Position numbers and translations under genes: made by a program. A stretch of 17,704 nt of DNA from Akkermansiaceae bacterium (lineage in GTDB: Bacteria > Verrucomicrobiota > Verrucomicrobiia > Verrucomicrobiales > Akkermansiaceae), in contig JABHEX010000280.1 in assembly GCA_018676385.1 (NCBI GenBank), forward strand, positions 1 to 17,704. The letters are read 5' to 3'. Of the stretch, positions 6,242 to 14,371 are shown in pieces. Numbering within the stretch: position 1 is the first letter of the stretch; every line of letters begins with the position of its first letter. The notes below the pieces were generated by a model. The model was given only the letters and a program-made list of their open reading frames with translations, ran no database searches and was not told the DNA's origin.

Positions 6242-7481
6242 TTTCCCAGATTTCGCAGATCTGGTTTGCCAGCTCGTCAGTCTTGGAGAAGCGCGTAGTT
6301 TCACCGAGGTAGATAGCCTGCACCTCCTGCTTGGAGTTGCGCAGTGTATTGACTATAGATGCCAGGGTGGCAGCTCTTTGTGAGCACAAAGTTTTACCAC
6401 GTTCTTTTTCTCCTGATTTGGAATCATACCCGACTACCAGAAAATAGGCATTCGCATCATTACTCTTGTTGATGATATGGCGAATGATGGCTTCGCGGTC
6501 AAAATCGATTTGCGCGGAGCCCTTTGCGAACGACTGGCGGTGAATGATCTTTGCTCCTATTGTAGTGGCGATATTCTCATAAGCTGTGTTGAGCTGCTGC
6601 TCATTAGCGTCGTTGAGTCTCCTGAGTTCAGCCAATAGGCGTGCTGGCTTAGCTGGAAGGTCCTTGTCTGATTTGAGGAAGAGTTTAGGAAGGTCGATTT
6701 GTGTCCGCATGCGTTGAATTTCATAACGTTGCTTGCGCATCTTTGGTTTGAGCAGGGCAAGCTCCGCAGCCAAGTCGTCGTATGTTTCCTGGCTGACAAC
6801 ATTTTTGGCGTCGAATTTGAGTTTGTCTATTTGTAATTCAAGTTTGCTGTGGGCGTCTAGGCTGTCGTTTAGTTGTTTGCGTAGTATGGTGACTGCCTCA
6901 TTAGTAGGTCTACCGATAAGCTCTTGTAGCTGTTTGTTGCTATTCAGGATTTTGTTGCGCGCGATTTTAAGATCGTTAGTCAGTCGCACAATTTGTTCAG
7001 AGGTTCCTGATGCCAAATCAAGTTTTGCGTTGAGTTCCTTAATCTGCGCGTAAAGTCGTTGTGTGTTTTGTGTGTATGTCGCAATCTCACTCTCGCGCTC
7101 ACGTAAGAGTTCGTCTTTTTTCTTGAGTTCTGCTTGCCACTGACTGGTCATAGCAGCAAGTGATGAGGCATCGCGCTGGATACGTGTTGCCATCGTCAGA
7201 GCGCTGTTAGGGTTCTCTGGGAGTGGCGGTAAACCACGATTTGCTCGCGCTTCATTGGTTTTAGTGCGCAGTTGTATGTTGCGTGAAGTGAGTGCGGCTA
7301 TGTCATCACCAGATGTGTCTGATGATTGAAGCATGTTGCCGTTCATGTTGACCAAAAGCATGACAAAGAGAAGAATGACAATGATGACGATCAGGGACGT
7401 CGTAAGCATGTTGCCGTTCGGTTTAATTGGTAGATTCTCAGTCTCGGGATTGGTCGTGTTGGAGTTTTCTGGAGTTCCCAT
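6231..7481 (-). CDS. membrane-anchored coiled-coil protein with C-terminal OmpA-like domain
   Basis: The 416-residue product starts with a short Pro/Asn-rich cytoplasmic segment and then has one membrane helix at about 27-45. A long helical region with coiled-coil character follows (about 60-300, rich in Lys, Glu, Gln, Leu). It ends with an OmpA/MotB-like domain at about 315-414. That domain keeps GYDSKSG (Asp353) and SQRA (Arg369), which correspond to the Asp and Arg that bind meso-diaminopimelate in OmpA-like domains, and ends in NQICEIWEI, similar to the NRRVEI ending. A role tethering the inner membrane to peptidoglycan is inferred. I use the ATG at 7481 over the in-frame TTG at 7490. The gene lies 81 bp downstream of tsaD on the same strand. 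Confidence 0.8.
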   Translation of the reverse strand: MGTPENSNTTNPETENLPIKPNGNMLTTSLIVIIVILLFVMLLVNMNGNMLQSSDTSGDDIAALTSRNIQLRTKTNEARANRGLPPLPENPNSALTMATRIQRDASSLAAMTSQWQAELKKKDELLRERESEIATYTQNTQRLYAQIKELNAKLDLASGTSEQIVRLTNDLKIARNKILNSNKQLQELIGRPTNEAVTILRKQLNDSLDAHSKLELQIDKLKFDAKNVVSQETYDDLAAELALLKPKMRKQRYEIQRMRTQIDLPKLFLKSDKDLPAKPARLLAELRRLNDANEQQLNTAYENIATTIGAKIIHRQSFAKGSAQIDFDREAIIRHIINKSNDANAYFLVVGYDSKSGEKERGKTLCSQRAATLASIVNTLRNSKQEVQAIYLGETTRFSKTDELANQICEIWEIKR

Positions 7482-7562
7482 ATGTAACAATATTTAAGTT
7501 CGTTAGGTGTGTAATTACGGTTTAGCTTTTTTCGTAATCAAACGCAAGGTTGGTATTGTTGT

Positions 7563-8585
7563 TCAGACCAGTGCTAGATTTGGATTGATATCCTCGTGAA
7601 AGCTCGACTGCATACCCCTAAGATGACGTTGTAGCGCGACAAATGCAATCATTGCAGCATTGTCTGTCGAAACTTCGGGAGGCGATATCAGCAGTTCATA
7701 ACCCATTTCATCGCAGGATTTCTGCATCGCATTACGCAATGCTCTGTTGCAGGAAACACCACCCGAAAGGCTGATGGTTTTTTCCCCGCACTGTGTCGCT
7801 GCACGCATGGTTTTTGTGACTAGTATCTCTATAACTGCCTGTTGAAAAGAGGCGCATAGATCAGGGATAGCATCAGTAGGTGCTTGGCCCTGCTTGGGGT
7901 CAAGTTTTTCAAGCTGATAGAGCACGGCAGTTTTAAGGCCTGAGAAAGAAAAATCGAGACCATCATTCAACATGGAGCGGGGGAATTTGAAAGCCTGTAT
8001 AGATCCCTCACATGCTTGTTTCTCGATCTCAGGCCCGCCTGGGTAAGGGAGGCCAAGCATTTTGCCGACTTTATCATATGCTTCCCCCGCAGCGTCGTCG
8101 CGCGTGCTGCCTAACAGTGAGTATTCACCGAAAGCCTTCATGTGAATTAGCATGGTATGGCCGCCAGATACAATCAGAGCTAGGTTTGGCTCCAATGTCA
8201 TGCGATTCATAAAAGGCGAGAGCAAGTGGCCCTCCATGTGGTTGATTGATATAAAGGGCTTCCCTATTGCCATGGCCATTGCCTTTGCCGTGCTGTTTCC
8301 CACTAATAATGAGGACGCTAGCCCTGGTCCAGCCGTCGCACCAATAGCATCAATGTTGTCGATCGCGACACCCGAGTTTTTCAAAGCGATTTCTATAAGC
8401 GGTCTCAAATGTAGCGAGTGGTTTCTGCTTGCTAACTCAGGAACAACTCCGCCGAATTCTCGATGGATGTCAATCTGGGATGATATTTCCGATGATAGTA
8501 TCTCTGCCACTCCGCCATCATAACGTAGAATTGCTACCGCGGTTTCATCGCAGCTGGATTCGATAGCAAGGATAGTCGTTGGCAT
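7563..8585 (-). CDS. tsaD: tRNA N6-adenosine threonylcarbamoyltransferase TsaD (Kae1/YgjD family)
   Basis: TsaD transfers the threonylcarbamoyl group from TC-AMP to A37 of tRNAs reading ANN codons, with TsaB, TsaC and TsaE. The 340-residue product has ESSCDETA (9-16), GGVVPELASR (45-54), GPGL (86-89), the metal-binding HMEGH (His116, His120), SGGH (140-143), the GEAYDK region and STDNAAM with metal ligand Asp308. I start at the ATG at 8585, giving MPTTILAIESSCDET as in homologues. An in-frame ATG at 8615 would add ten polar residues and cannot be excluded. The substrate class includes tRNA-Thr, which is encoded in this window. The gene diverges from valS. Confidence 0.96.
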   Translation of the reverse strand: MPTTILAIESSCDETAVAILRYDGGVAEILSSEISSQIDIHREFGGVVPELASRNHSLHLRPLIEIALKNSGVAIDNIDAIGATAGPGLASSLLVGNSTAKAMAMAIGKPFISINHMEGHLLSPFMNRMTLEPNLALIVSGGHTMLIHMKAFGEYSLLGSTRDDAAGEAYDKVGKMLGLPYPGGPEIEKQACEGSIQAFKFPRSMLNDGLDFSFSGLKTAVLYQLEKLDPKQGQAPTDAIPDLCASFQQAVIEILVTKTMRAATQCGEKTISLSGGVSCNRALRNAMQKSCDEMGYELLISPPEVSTDNAAMIAFVALQRHLRGMQSSFHEDINPNLALV

Positions 8586-8712
8586 GTCCGATTTTTTAGC
8601 CTGTAATTTCGTCATGAACAGCCAATTTTCACTGGTATCAAGACTTTAAAACTTGAAGTTTATCAAGGAAGCAACCTTTACAAATAGCGGTTACTTTGGC
8701 AGAAACCGCGCC

Positions 8713-11373
8713 ATGTCTGAGCTGCCCAAAGCCTATGAACCCCAAGAGGTGGAAAGAAAATGGTATTCCACTTGGCTGGAAAACCAGTGTTTCCATGCGG
8801 ATGAATCCTCAGACAAAGAGGGCTACTCGATTGTCATTCCACCGCCGAACGTCACAGGTATTCTGCACCTTGGGCATGTCCTCAACAATACCATTCAAGA
8901 TATTCTTGCTCGCCGAGCGCGTCAACAAGGTAAGGAAGTGCTCTGGCTTCCTGGCACGGATCACGCGGGTATCGCCACCCAAACAAAAGTGGAAAAACAG
9001 CTTCGCGATGAGGAAGGTAAAACGCGCCGTGATCTGGGGCGTGATGAATTTCTCAATCGTGTATGGGATTGGAAAGAAAAGCACGGTGGTATTATCATTA
9101 AGCAACTTAAGCGACTTGGGTGCTCGTGTGACTGGGAGCGTGAGCGTTTTACTATGGATGATGATTATTCAGCGCAGGTTGCTGAGGTTTTCACTAAGCT
9201 TTTTAACGAAGGGTTAATCTACCGAGGTAAGCGCATAGTCAATTGGTGTCCAGTATCGCTCACTGCTCTCTCTGATGAAGAGGTGATCATGAAGCCACAG
9301 AAGTCCAAGCTCTATTTTATGAAATACGAGCTTGTTGACGCACCTGGTGAGTTCTTGGAAATTTCTACTACTCGTCCGGAAACCTTAATGGGCGACACTG
9401 CAGTGGCGGTGAATCCTAAAGATGAGCGTTTCACCAAGTATATCGGACGTCGAGTGCGCCGTCCGTTCCCTGAGGCCGAGATAGAGATTGTTGCTGACGA
9501 TCATGTTGACATTGAATTTGGAACCGGTGCTCTTAAAATAACTCCTGCCCACGATAAGGCAGACTTCGAGATTGGTGAACGCCATCATCTGGAAATCATT
9601 GATGTATTGCATCCCGATGGCACCGTCAACTGTCCGGATTGTCCAGAGCTTGATGGTCTGGATCGCTTTAAGGCACGTAAGGTTGCCGCTCAGATGTTAG
9701 ATGATAAAGGATTGCTTATCCGTGTCGAAGAATATGAAAATAATGTAGGTTTTTCCGAGCGTGCCGATGTCGTTATTGAACCGCGCATCTCCATGCAATG
9801 GTTTCTTAAATATCCTGCTGTCAAGGAGACTGACGATGCTGTTGCCGATGGTAGTATTGTTTATCGTCCGGCACGCTGGGCTAAAACGCATGCGAACTGG
9901 ATGGAAAACATACAAGACTGGTGCATCAGCCGTCAGCTTTGGTGGGGGCATCAGATTCCCGTGTGGTACCGCAAAGAAAAAGTGACCCAGTTGCAAGCAG
10001 CCGAGTCACTTGATGTTGCGGATATGCAGGCTGGTGATATCTATGTTGGAACAGAGCCACCAACTAATCCGGAGGCTTGGGTGCGCGACGAAGATGTGAT
10101 GGACACATGGTTCAGCTCATGGCTCTGGCCGTTCGCCACCATGAATGGGCAAGAGCAGAAAAAATTCTACCCGACCGCTGACCTTGTAACTGGGCCAGAT
10201 ATTATCTTTTTCTGGGTCGCCCGTATGATCATGGCTGGCTACCACTTCGCTGGTGGATTACCTTTCAAAAATGTTTTTTTCACTTCAATCATTCGTGATC
10301 TTAAGGGACGTAAGATGAGCAAGTCACTTGGTAATTCACCTGATCCGATTGATCTGATGGATCAGTATGGTGCGGATGGCTTACGTTTTGGCTTGATGCG
10401 CACCGCACCTATCGGAACGGATGTTAGGTTCGATGAGTCGCAGGTCGCAGAAGGTCGGAATTTTGCTAATAAGCTCTACAACGCTTGTCGTTTTCGTCAA
10501 ATGAGCGGGGTTGCGACAGTCGTTAATGAAAAGCTGTCAGAGGTAAACGGAATCCGACCTTATCACAGGGATATTGCAGTTAAGCTGGATGCTTTGGCAG
10601 TTAGTGTGGAGAAATCTTATGCTGATTACCGTTTTAACGACGTTGCACAACAGCTTTATGATTTCCTTTGGGGCGAGTTCTGTGATAAATTTCTAGAGGC
10701 TGTCAAAGGTGACTTGCGTGATACGGCAAGCCCCGAGGCTCGTGAAACTACGCTTGCAGTGTTTGACTCGGTGATGAGCCGTTTCCTTCAACTGCTTCAT
10801 CCTTTTATGCCTCACATCACTGAGGAATTATCTGCTCGGATGGGCTACCTTGCTAGCGGGGGATATGTGATGGAAAAGATGTATCCATCAACAACGCTAA
10901 CAACATCTGATGATGGAGAGACAAATGCCGAGGCAATCTACGCTGCTGCCGGTAAAATGCGTAATCTCAAGGCGGAATATAACGTTGCTACTCGTAAGGA
11001 TGTGAAGTTTCTTGTTATTAAAGCATCTGACTGGTTATTGGCCGAGACGGATGTGCTTGGTTTGCTGGCAGGTGGTGATATCGAGGTATTAGATATTTAT
11101 GATGCACCTAAGGGAACACCGGCAGCAGTGACGGACGTCGGTGAGATTTATATGCCGCTCGATGGCCTCATCGATATGCAGGCTGAGAAGTCTCGGCTCG
11201 ATAAAGAGATCGCCAAGGTTGCTCAAGAGGTGAAAAAGTGCGAAGCCAAACTTGGAAACTCGGCATTCGTGGATAAAGCACCCACTGAACTCGTTGATCG
11301 CGAAAAATCTCGTCTAGATGAGTGGGCACAAAAACATTCTCAACTTCAAGAAATGAGGTCATCGCTTGGATAA
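8713..11373 (+). CDS. valS: valyl-tRNA synthetase (class I aminoacyl-tRNA synthetase)
   Basis: ValS attaches valine to tRNA-Val and hydrolyses mischarged Thr-tRNA-Val in its CP1 editing domain. The 886-residue product has the HIGH-type motif HLGH (52-55) in PPPNVTGILHLGH, and GTDHAGIATQ (81-90). The editing domain shows TTRPET (219-224) and GTGALKITPAHD (270-281). WCISRQLWWGHQIPVWY follows at 403-419, KMSKS at 534-538, then the anticodon-binding helical domain. A C-terminal charged coiled-coil arm (about 820-886) is typical of bacterial ValS. The start ATG at 8713 gives MSELPKAYEP; an in-frame TTG at 8653 would add 20 residues without family support. No T-box-like leader is visible in the 127-bp gap. 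Confidence 0.97.
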   Translation: MSELPKAYEPQEVERKWYSTWLENQCFHADESSDKEGYSIVIPPPNVTGILHLGHVLNNTIQDILARRARQQGKEVLWLPGTDHAGIATQTKVEKQLRDEEGKTRRDLGRDEFLNRVWDWKEKHGGIIIKQLKRLGCSCDWERERFTMDDDYSAQVAEVFTKLFNEGLIYRGKRIVNWCPVSLTALSDEEVIMKPQKSKLYFMKYELVDAPGEFLEISTTRPETLMGDTAVAVNPKDERFTKYIGRRVRRPFPEAEIEIVADDHVDIEFGTGALKITPAHDKADFEIGERHHLEIIDVLHPDGTVNCPDCPELDGLDRFKARKVAAQMLDDKGLLIRVEEYENNVGFSERADVVIEPRISMQWFLKYPAVKETDDAVADGSIVYRPARWAKTHANWMENIQDWCISRQLWWGHQIPVWYRKEKVTQLQAAESLDVADMQAGDIYVGTEPPTNPEAWVRDEDVMDTWFSSWLWPFATMNGQEQKKFYPTADLVTGPDIIFFWVARMIMAGYHFAGGLPFKNVFFTSIIRDLKGRKMSKSLGNSPDPIDLMDQYGADGLRFGLMRTAPIGTDVRFDESQVAEGRNFANKLYNACRFRQMSGVATVVNEKLSEVNGIRPYHRDIAVKLDALAVSVEKSYADYRFNDVAQQLYDFLWGEFCDKFLEAVKGDLRDTASPEARETTLAVFDSVMSRFLQLLHPFMPHITEELSARMGYLASGGYVMEKMYPSTTLTTSDDGETNAEAIYAAAGKMRNLKAEYNVATRKDVKFLVIKASDWLLAETDVLGLLAGGDIEVLDIYDAPKGTPAAVTDVGEIYMPLDGLIDMQAEKSRLDKEIAKVAQEVKKCEAKLGNSAFVDKAPTELVDREKSRLDEWAQKHSQLQEMRSSLG

Positions 11374-11430
11374 TGATTCTTGCAACAAGGTATTAGCTCG
11401 GTAGCATATCTAAACTTAATAGTTCATATC

Positions 11431-12486
11431 ATGCTCAAGCTTAAAGACATTCCATCATTACCTGACGACGCAGTTGATCTGCTGGGTGCGGTGGGTTATC
11501 TGGATGCGACTGATCTGGCCGAAGTGAATACAGAGTCGCTTGAGGCTGAGCTCGCCCAAGCCAACGTGCAACTTAAAATCATTGATGTTCATCCTACGTC
11601 CGAGCAAATTGAAGAATGGAAAAGAGCTACTGCTGAGCATTCTGTGGGGGGTGTAACAGACGATTTTAAAGAAGATGCGGTGGTTGCCAGTGATGCTCAG
11701 GAATTAGTGGTTACTCGTGATAATCCCGAGTTTGTAAACTTTGAGAATGATCCAGAGGTTCAGAAAATGCTCGAGGTTTCTCCTGAGGCGCTTCCACTGG
11801 ATCCTTTGCTAATTAGGCACCATAAAATCAATGTTTTGGATATCCCTGAAGGTATTCTGCTGAGTCATTGTCACGGTGAAACGGAAATTAAATTAACGCC
11901 TGTCGATCGCATAACGACGCCGCAGCGGAATCAAGCAGACGACAAACGTACTGGGTTAATATCATCACGCATCCGGACTTTTGATGAAGCTGGGGAGATA
12001 ACAAGCCGTGTCAAGCCTCTCGAGCGAGGTGAACAGAAAATGGCAGTTACCCCAAGTGAGGGACTCAATGTCGGAGTTAGTCCTGAATCAAGACGTTTTG
12101 TCCGGGGTGTGATGCATCCCACCCCATGGAGCGTGCGAACTTCTGCAATTTTTGCAGTGTTAGTCGAGATCATGCTAATTGCCAATTTTATAGGTATCCC
12201 ATGGCTTCTTTATCATGAGTATGCCAGTGGTGAAAACATGGTATGGTGGGTGCTGGGTTTAGCATCTGGTTTATTCTTATCGGCTCTCCTCTATCTTTTC
12301 TGTGGCATCAGCTCGCGCTGCCGCGTCTGTGGTCAACGCCAGTTCGCACCTAAAAAATGTATCAAAAACAAAAAAGCGCACCATATTCCATTGGTGGGGT
12401 ATATTTTTCCTACAGCGCTGCATGCTATCTTTTTTAAGTGGTTTTACTGCACCTACTGTGGCACAGCCGTCAGGCTGAAGAAATAG
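11431..12486 (+). CDS. unnamed membrane protein: helical N-terminal domain, two membrane helices, C-terminal zinc ribbon
   Basis: I do not recognise a named family. From the ATG at 11431 the product has 351 residues. Residues 1-68 (MLKLKDIPSLPDDAVDLLGA...) resemble a small helix-hairpin-helix/DUF4332-like fold of the 'dIPgl...a..L...Gy.t..dLa' type. An acidic, probably flexible linker (about 70-225) follows, then RGVMHPTPW, and two membrane helices at about 238-262 and 271-293. The C-terminus has CRVC (297-300) and CTYC (340-343), separated by a short hydrophobic segment, with Cys310 and a KAHHIPLVGYIFPTALH stretch between them; this looks like a split zinc ribbon. An in-frame TTG at 11380 would add 17 residues. 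It starts 57 nt after valS and may be co-transcribed. Function unknown. Confidence 0.8.
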   Translation: MLKLKDIPSLPDDAVDLLGAVGYLDATDLAEVNTESLEAELAQANVQLKIIDVHPTSEQIEEWKRATAEHSVGGVTDDFKEDAVVASDAQELVVTRDNPEFVNFENDPEVQKMLEVSPEALPLDPLLIRHHKINVLDIPEGILLSHCHGETEIKLTPVDRITTPQRNQADDKRTGLISSRIRTFDEAGEITSRVKPLERGEQKMAVTPSEGLNVGVSPESRRFVRGVMHPTPWSVRTSAIFAVLVEIMLIANFIGIPWLLYHEYASGENMVWWVLGLASGLFLSALLYLFCGISSRCRVCGQRQFAPKKCIKNKKAHHIPLVGYIFPTALHAIFFKWFYCTYCGTAVRLKK

Positions 12487-12521
12487 CACTCGTCCGCGGT
12501 TAGATGGAGATATGTCGCGTG

Positions 12522-12974
12522 TTATTCCCTAACTTTCGAGTCAATGATGATGGTCACAGGTCCATCGTTAATGAGGCTAACTTTCATATCGGCACCGAAC
12601 TCGCCTGAGGCACATGGATGCCCCAGCTCTTTTTCAGCTGCTGAAATGAAGGCGTTGTATAGTGGAATGGCACTCTCTGGTCGCGCAGCTTTGATGAACG
12701 ATGGACGATTTCCTTTTTGGGTCCCTGCATGAAGAGTAAACTGGCTGACCACTAACAACGCACCATCTATGTCCTGTAGTGAGAGGTTCATCTTGTCCTC
12801 TGCATCAGGGAAAATACGCATCTTGATGATTTTGCTGACCAGCCAATCGATGTCATCATGGTTATCACCATCGACAATTCCTAACAAAACGACGAATCCA
12901 CAAGCAATAGAATCCTTGATCTCGCCATGTATAGTCACGCTAGCTTCAGATACTCTTTGAATAACAACACGCAT
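12522..12974 (-). CDS. dtd: D-aminoacyl-tRNA deacylase Dtd
   Basis: Dtd hydrolyses D-aminoacyl-tRNAs (and Gly-tRNA-Ala), recycling tRNA and keeping D-residues out of proteins. The 150-residue product shows the conserved N-terminus MRVVIQRVSEASVTI, the active-site SQFTL (77-81), the NRPSF segment and the Gly-Pro motif in NDGPVT (138-139), which lines the chirality-checking pocket across the dimer. The ATG lies 5 nt after the tilS stop codon, so the two are almost surely one transcript. It converges with the upstream zinc-ribbon gene, 35 bp away. Confidence 0.96.
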   Translation of the reverse strand: MRVVIQRVSEASVTIHGEIKDSIACGFVVLLGIVDGDNHDDIDWLVSKIIKMRIFPDAEDKMNLSLQDIDGALLVVSQFTLHAGTQKGNRPSFIKAARPESAIPLYNAFISAAEKELGHPCASGEFGADMKVSLINDGPVTIIIDSKVRE

Positions 12975-12979
12975 TATAT

Positions 12980-13927
12980 TTACTCGATGAATAGTCGCTG
13001 GGATTTTCTTCTGAAATGCAGACCGCCCGGTAAATTGACCTTGGCGATACAGTTGTTATTAATCAGGTCATGACAGCGCTCAAGTACGCTATAGCTCATG
13101 TCGCACACGCCGTGTTTTTGCAAATGCACCCGAACGGCCGCCAATTGAATGCCTGTGGGAAGTGACTTTAGTTTGGGTAAAAACAACCGGCCTTGAGGGT
13201 CCTCCAGCTTGTGACCATCAAGGATTTCGCGGATACTAAGTTCGTGGTTTGATGAGATTTTTTCTGCGCGTAGAAGCGAGGCACGGATGTTTCGGCCCAT
13301 GATATCATTAAGCAGTGGTATTACCTCGTTACGCAGCCGGTTGCGCGCTGCAACCGGCTGCTTATTAGACAGATCATCACGGTAATCGATCCCGTGATAC
13401 ATGAGGTAGTTATTGATTTCGTCCCTTGAAACCAAAAGAAAAGGGCGCACAAACTCAATACGTTTATCGTGAATTACGTGGTTTGACTGTAAACGCATGC
13501 CCTTGAGCCCTGCAGAGCCACGTAGTAAATTAAACAGTATCGTCTCCGCCTGATCATCTGCATGGTGCGCTAACAACACGCGTGGGCAACGATGAACAAG
13601 GGCACATTCACGGAAAAACCGATGCCTTGCATTACGTGCTGCTAGCTCCATCGACTCGCCAGTTTCACGCATCAACTTGTTCACATCCTCGCGTTTAACT
13701 TCGCATGCAAGGTTGTTTTTTTTTGCTAGGCTGCGGGCAAAAGTTGCGTCCTTCCCGGATTCCTTTCCGCGCAGTGCGTGATTGAGATGGCAAACAACCA
13801 AATTACGGTAACCGTTCTGTAGTAGTGCGTGCAGGAGTGCCACCGAGTCCCGCCCACCGGAAATACCGACCAAGTAACGTCGCCGCTTGGACTGTTCAAG
13901 AAACTTCGGGTCTAGCTCTAATTCCAC
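12980..13927 (-). CDS. tilS: tRNA(Ile)-lysidine synthase TilS, short form
   Basis: TilS uses ATP and lysine to convert C34 of the CAU-anticodon tRNA-Ile to lysidine, switching its charging from Met to Ile and its reading to AUA. The 315-residue product has the PP-loop SGGRDS (23-28), HLNHALRG (where homologues also show HxNHxLR), and AHHADDQAETILFNLLRG in the N-type ATP pyrophosphatase domain. It then has the RNRLRNEVIPLL segment. It lacks most of the C-terminal substrate-binding extension of the roughly 430-residue E. coli enzyme and resembles the shorter Aquifex-type form. dtd follows at 5 nt. Confidence 0.95.
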   Translation of the reverse strand: MELELDPKFLEQSKRRRYLVGISGGRDSVALLHALLQNGYRNLVVCHLNHALRGKESGKDATFARSLAKKNNLACEVKREDVNKLMRETGESMELAARNARHRFFRECALVHRCPRVLLAHHADDQAETILFNLLRGSAGLKGMRLQSNHVIHDKRIEFVRPFLLVSRDEINNYLMYHGIDYRDDLSNKQPVAARNRLRNEVIPLLNDIMGRNIRASLLRAEKISSNHELSIREILDGHKLEDPQGRLFLPKLKSLPTGIQLAAVRVHLQKHGVCDMSYSVLERCHDLINNNCIAKVNLPGGLHFRRKSQRLFIE

Positions 13928-13985
13928 GCAAGAGATACTATGAACGACAATAGCCTATGTCCAGCCCCTGCATGATTCTTAACAC

Positions 13986-14013
13986 TTGCTCTGACTTAAT
14001 TCTGTGATAAATC
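13986..14013 (+). promoter_or_regulatory. candidate promoter for tRNA-Thr
   Basis: TTGCTC (13986-13991) and TAAATC (14008-14013) are spaced by 16 nt, and the second box lies 21 nt before the mature tRNA 5' end. The boxes match a sigma-70 consensus only partly. A perfect dyad overlaps the -10 region: TGTGAT at 14003-14008 and ATCACA at 14011-14016, with AA between. Position and the need for a tRNA promoter support the call more than the sequence does. Confidence 0.35.
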
Positions 14014-14034
14014 ACACCTCGTCCCCACGATTAC

Positions 14035-14109
14035 GCCGCTGTAGCTCAGGGGTAGAGCAATTCACTCGTAATGAATAGGTCGCCGGTTCAATTCCGGCCA
14101 GCGGCTCCA
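14035..14109 (+). tRNA. tRNA-Thr (anticodon CGT), CCA encoded
   Basis: The full cloverleaf can be drawn. The 7-bp acceptor stem is GCCGCTG/CAGCGGC. The D stem is GCTC/GAGC with an AGGGGTA loop. The anticodon stem is ATTCA/TGAAT, with loop CTCGTAA placing CGT at positions 34-36. The variable loop has 5 nt. The T stem is GCCGG/CCGGC with loop TTCAATT. Discriminator T and an encoded CCA follow (14107-14109). The CGT anticodon reads ACG threonine codons. All stems are perfectly paired. tRNA-Thr is a substrate class for the t6A enzyme TsaD encoded at 7563-8585. Confidence 0.97.
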
Positions 14110-14157
14110 CTTTTATGGAATAAAGGTTTGTAGCTTTAGTTCTCGATCCATTGTTTT

Positions 14158-14185
14158 GTGCGTATGCATTTCGTATGCACTTTTT
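14158..14185 (+). terminator. intrinsic terminator after tRNA-Thr
   Basis: Bases 14158-14180 can fold into a 9-bp stem (two G-U pairs, about 5-nt loop), followed at once by five T (14181-14185), 49 nt past the tRNA 3' end. This is a standard hairpin plus T-tract layout. The arms also contain the octamer CGTATGCA as a direct repeat (14161-14168 and 14172-14179). Confidence 0.7.
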
Positions 14186-14200
14186 GACACCTGAAGATGA

Positions 14201-14225
14201 TGCAACACTGCATATGGTTGTTGCA
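14201..14225. promoter_or_regulatory. inverted repeat, possible operator upstream of the oxidoreductase gene
   Basis: Perfect 7-bp arms TGCAACA and TGTTGCA are separated by 11 nt, about 147 bp before the oxidoreductase start. The TGCAA/TTGCA half-site style fits some helix-turn-helix regulators, but no regulator gene is in the window. The rest of the 14110-14371 gap shows no gene. Confidence 0.25.
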
Positions 14226-14371
14226 AACGCACTCGTGTGAATTGTAGCTAGCGGACAATTTTTCGTATGCTCAAGCCTTTGGGCATAAAAAGATAGAATT
14301 AGTGATGTGTGCTTACCCGAAAAGTTGGGAAAATAGTTTTCTTTTTGCCAAAAACTGTAACAATTTTAGCC

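Noticed and set aside
8586..8712. Possible leader or T-box in front of valS
   Set aside because: No conserved T-box sequence or terminator hairpin is visible, and TTGAAG/TACAAA are 20 nt apart, too far for a good promoter.
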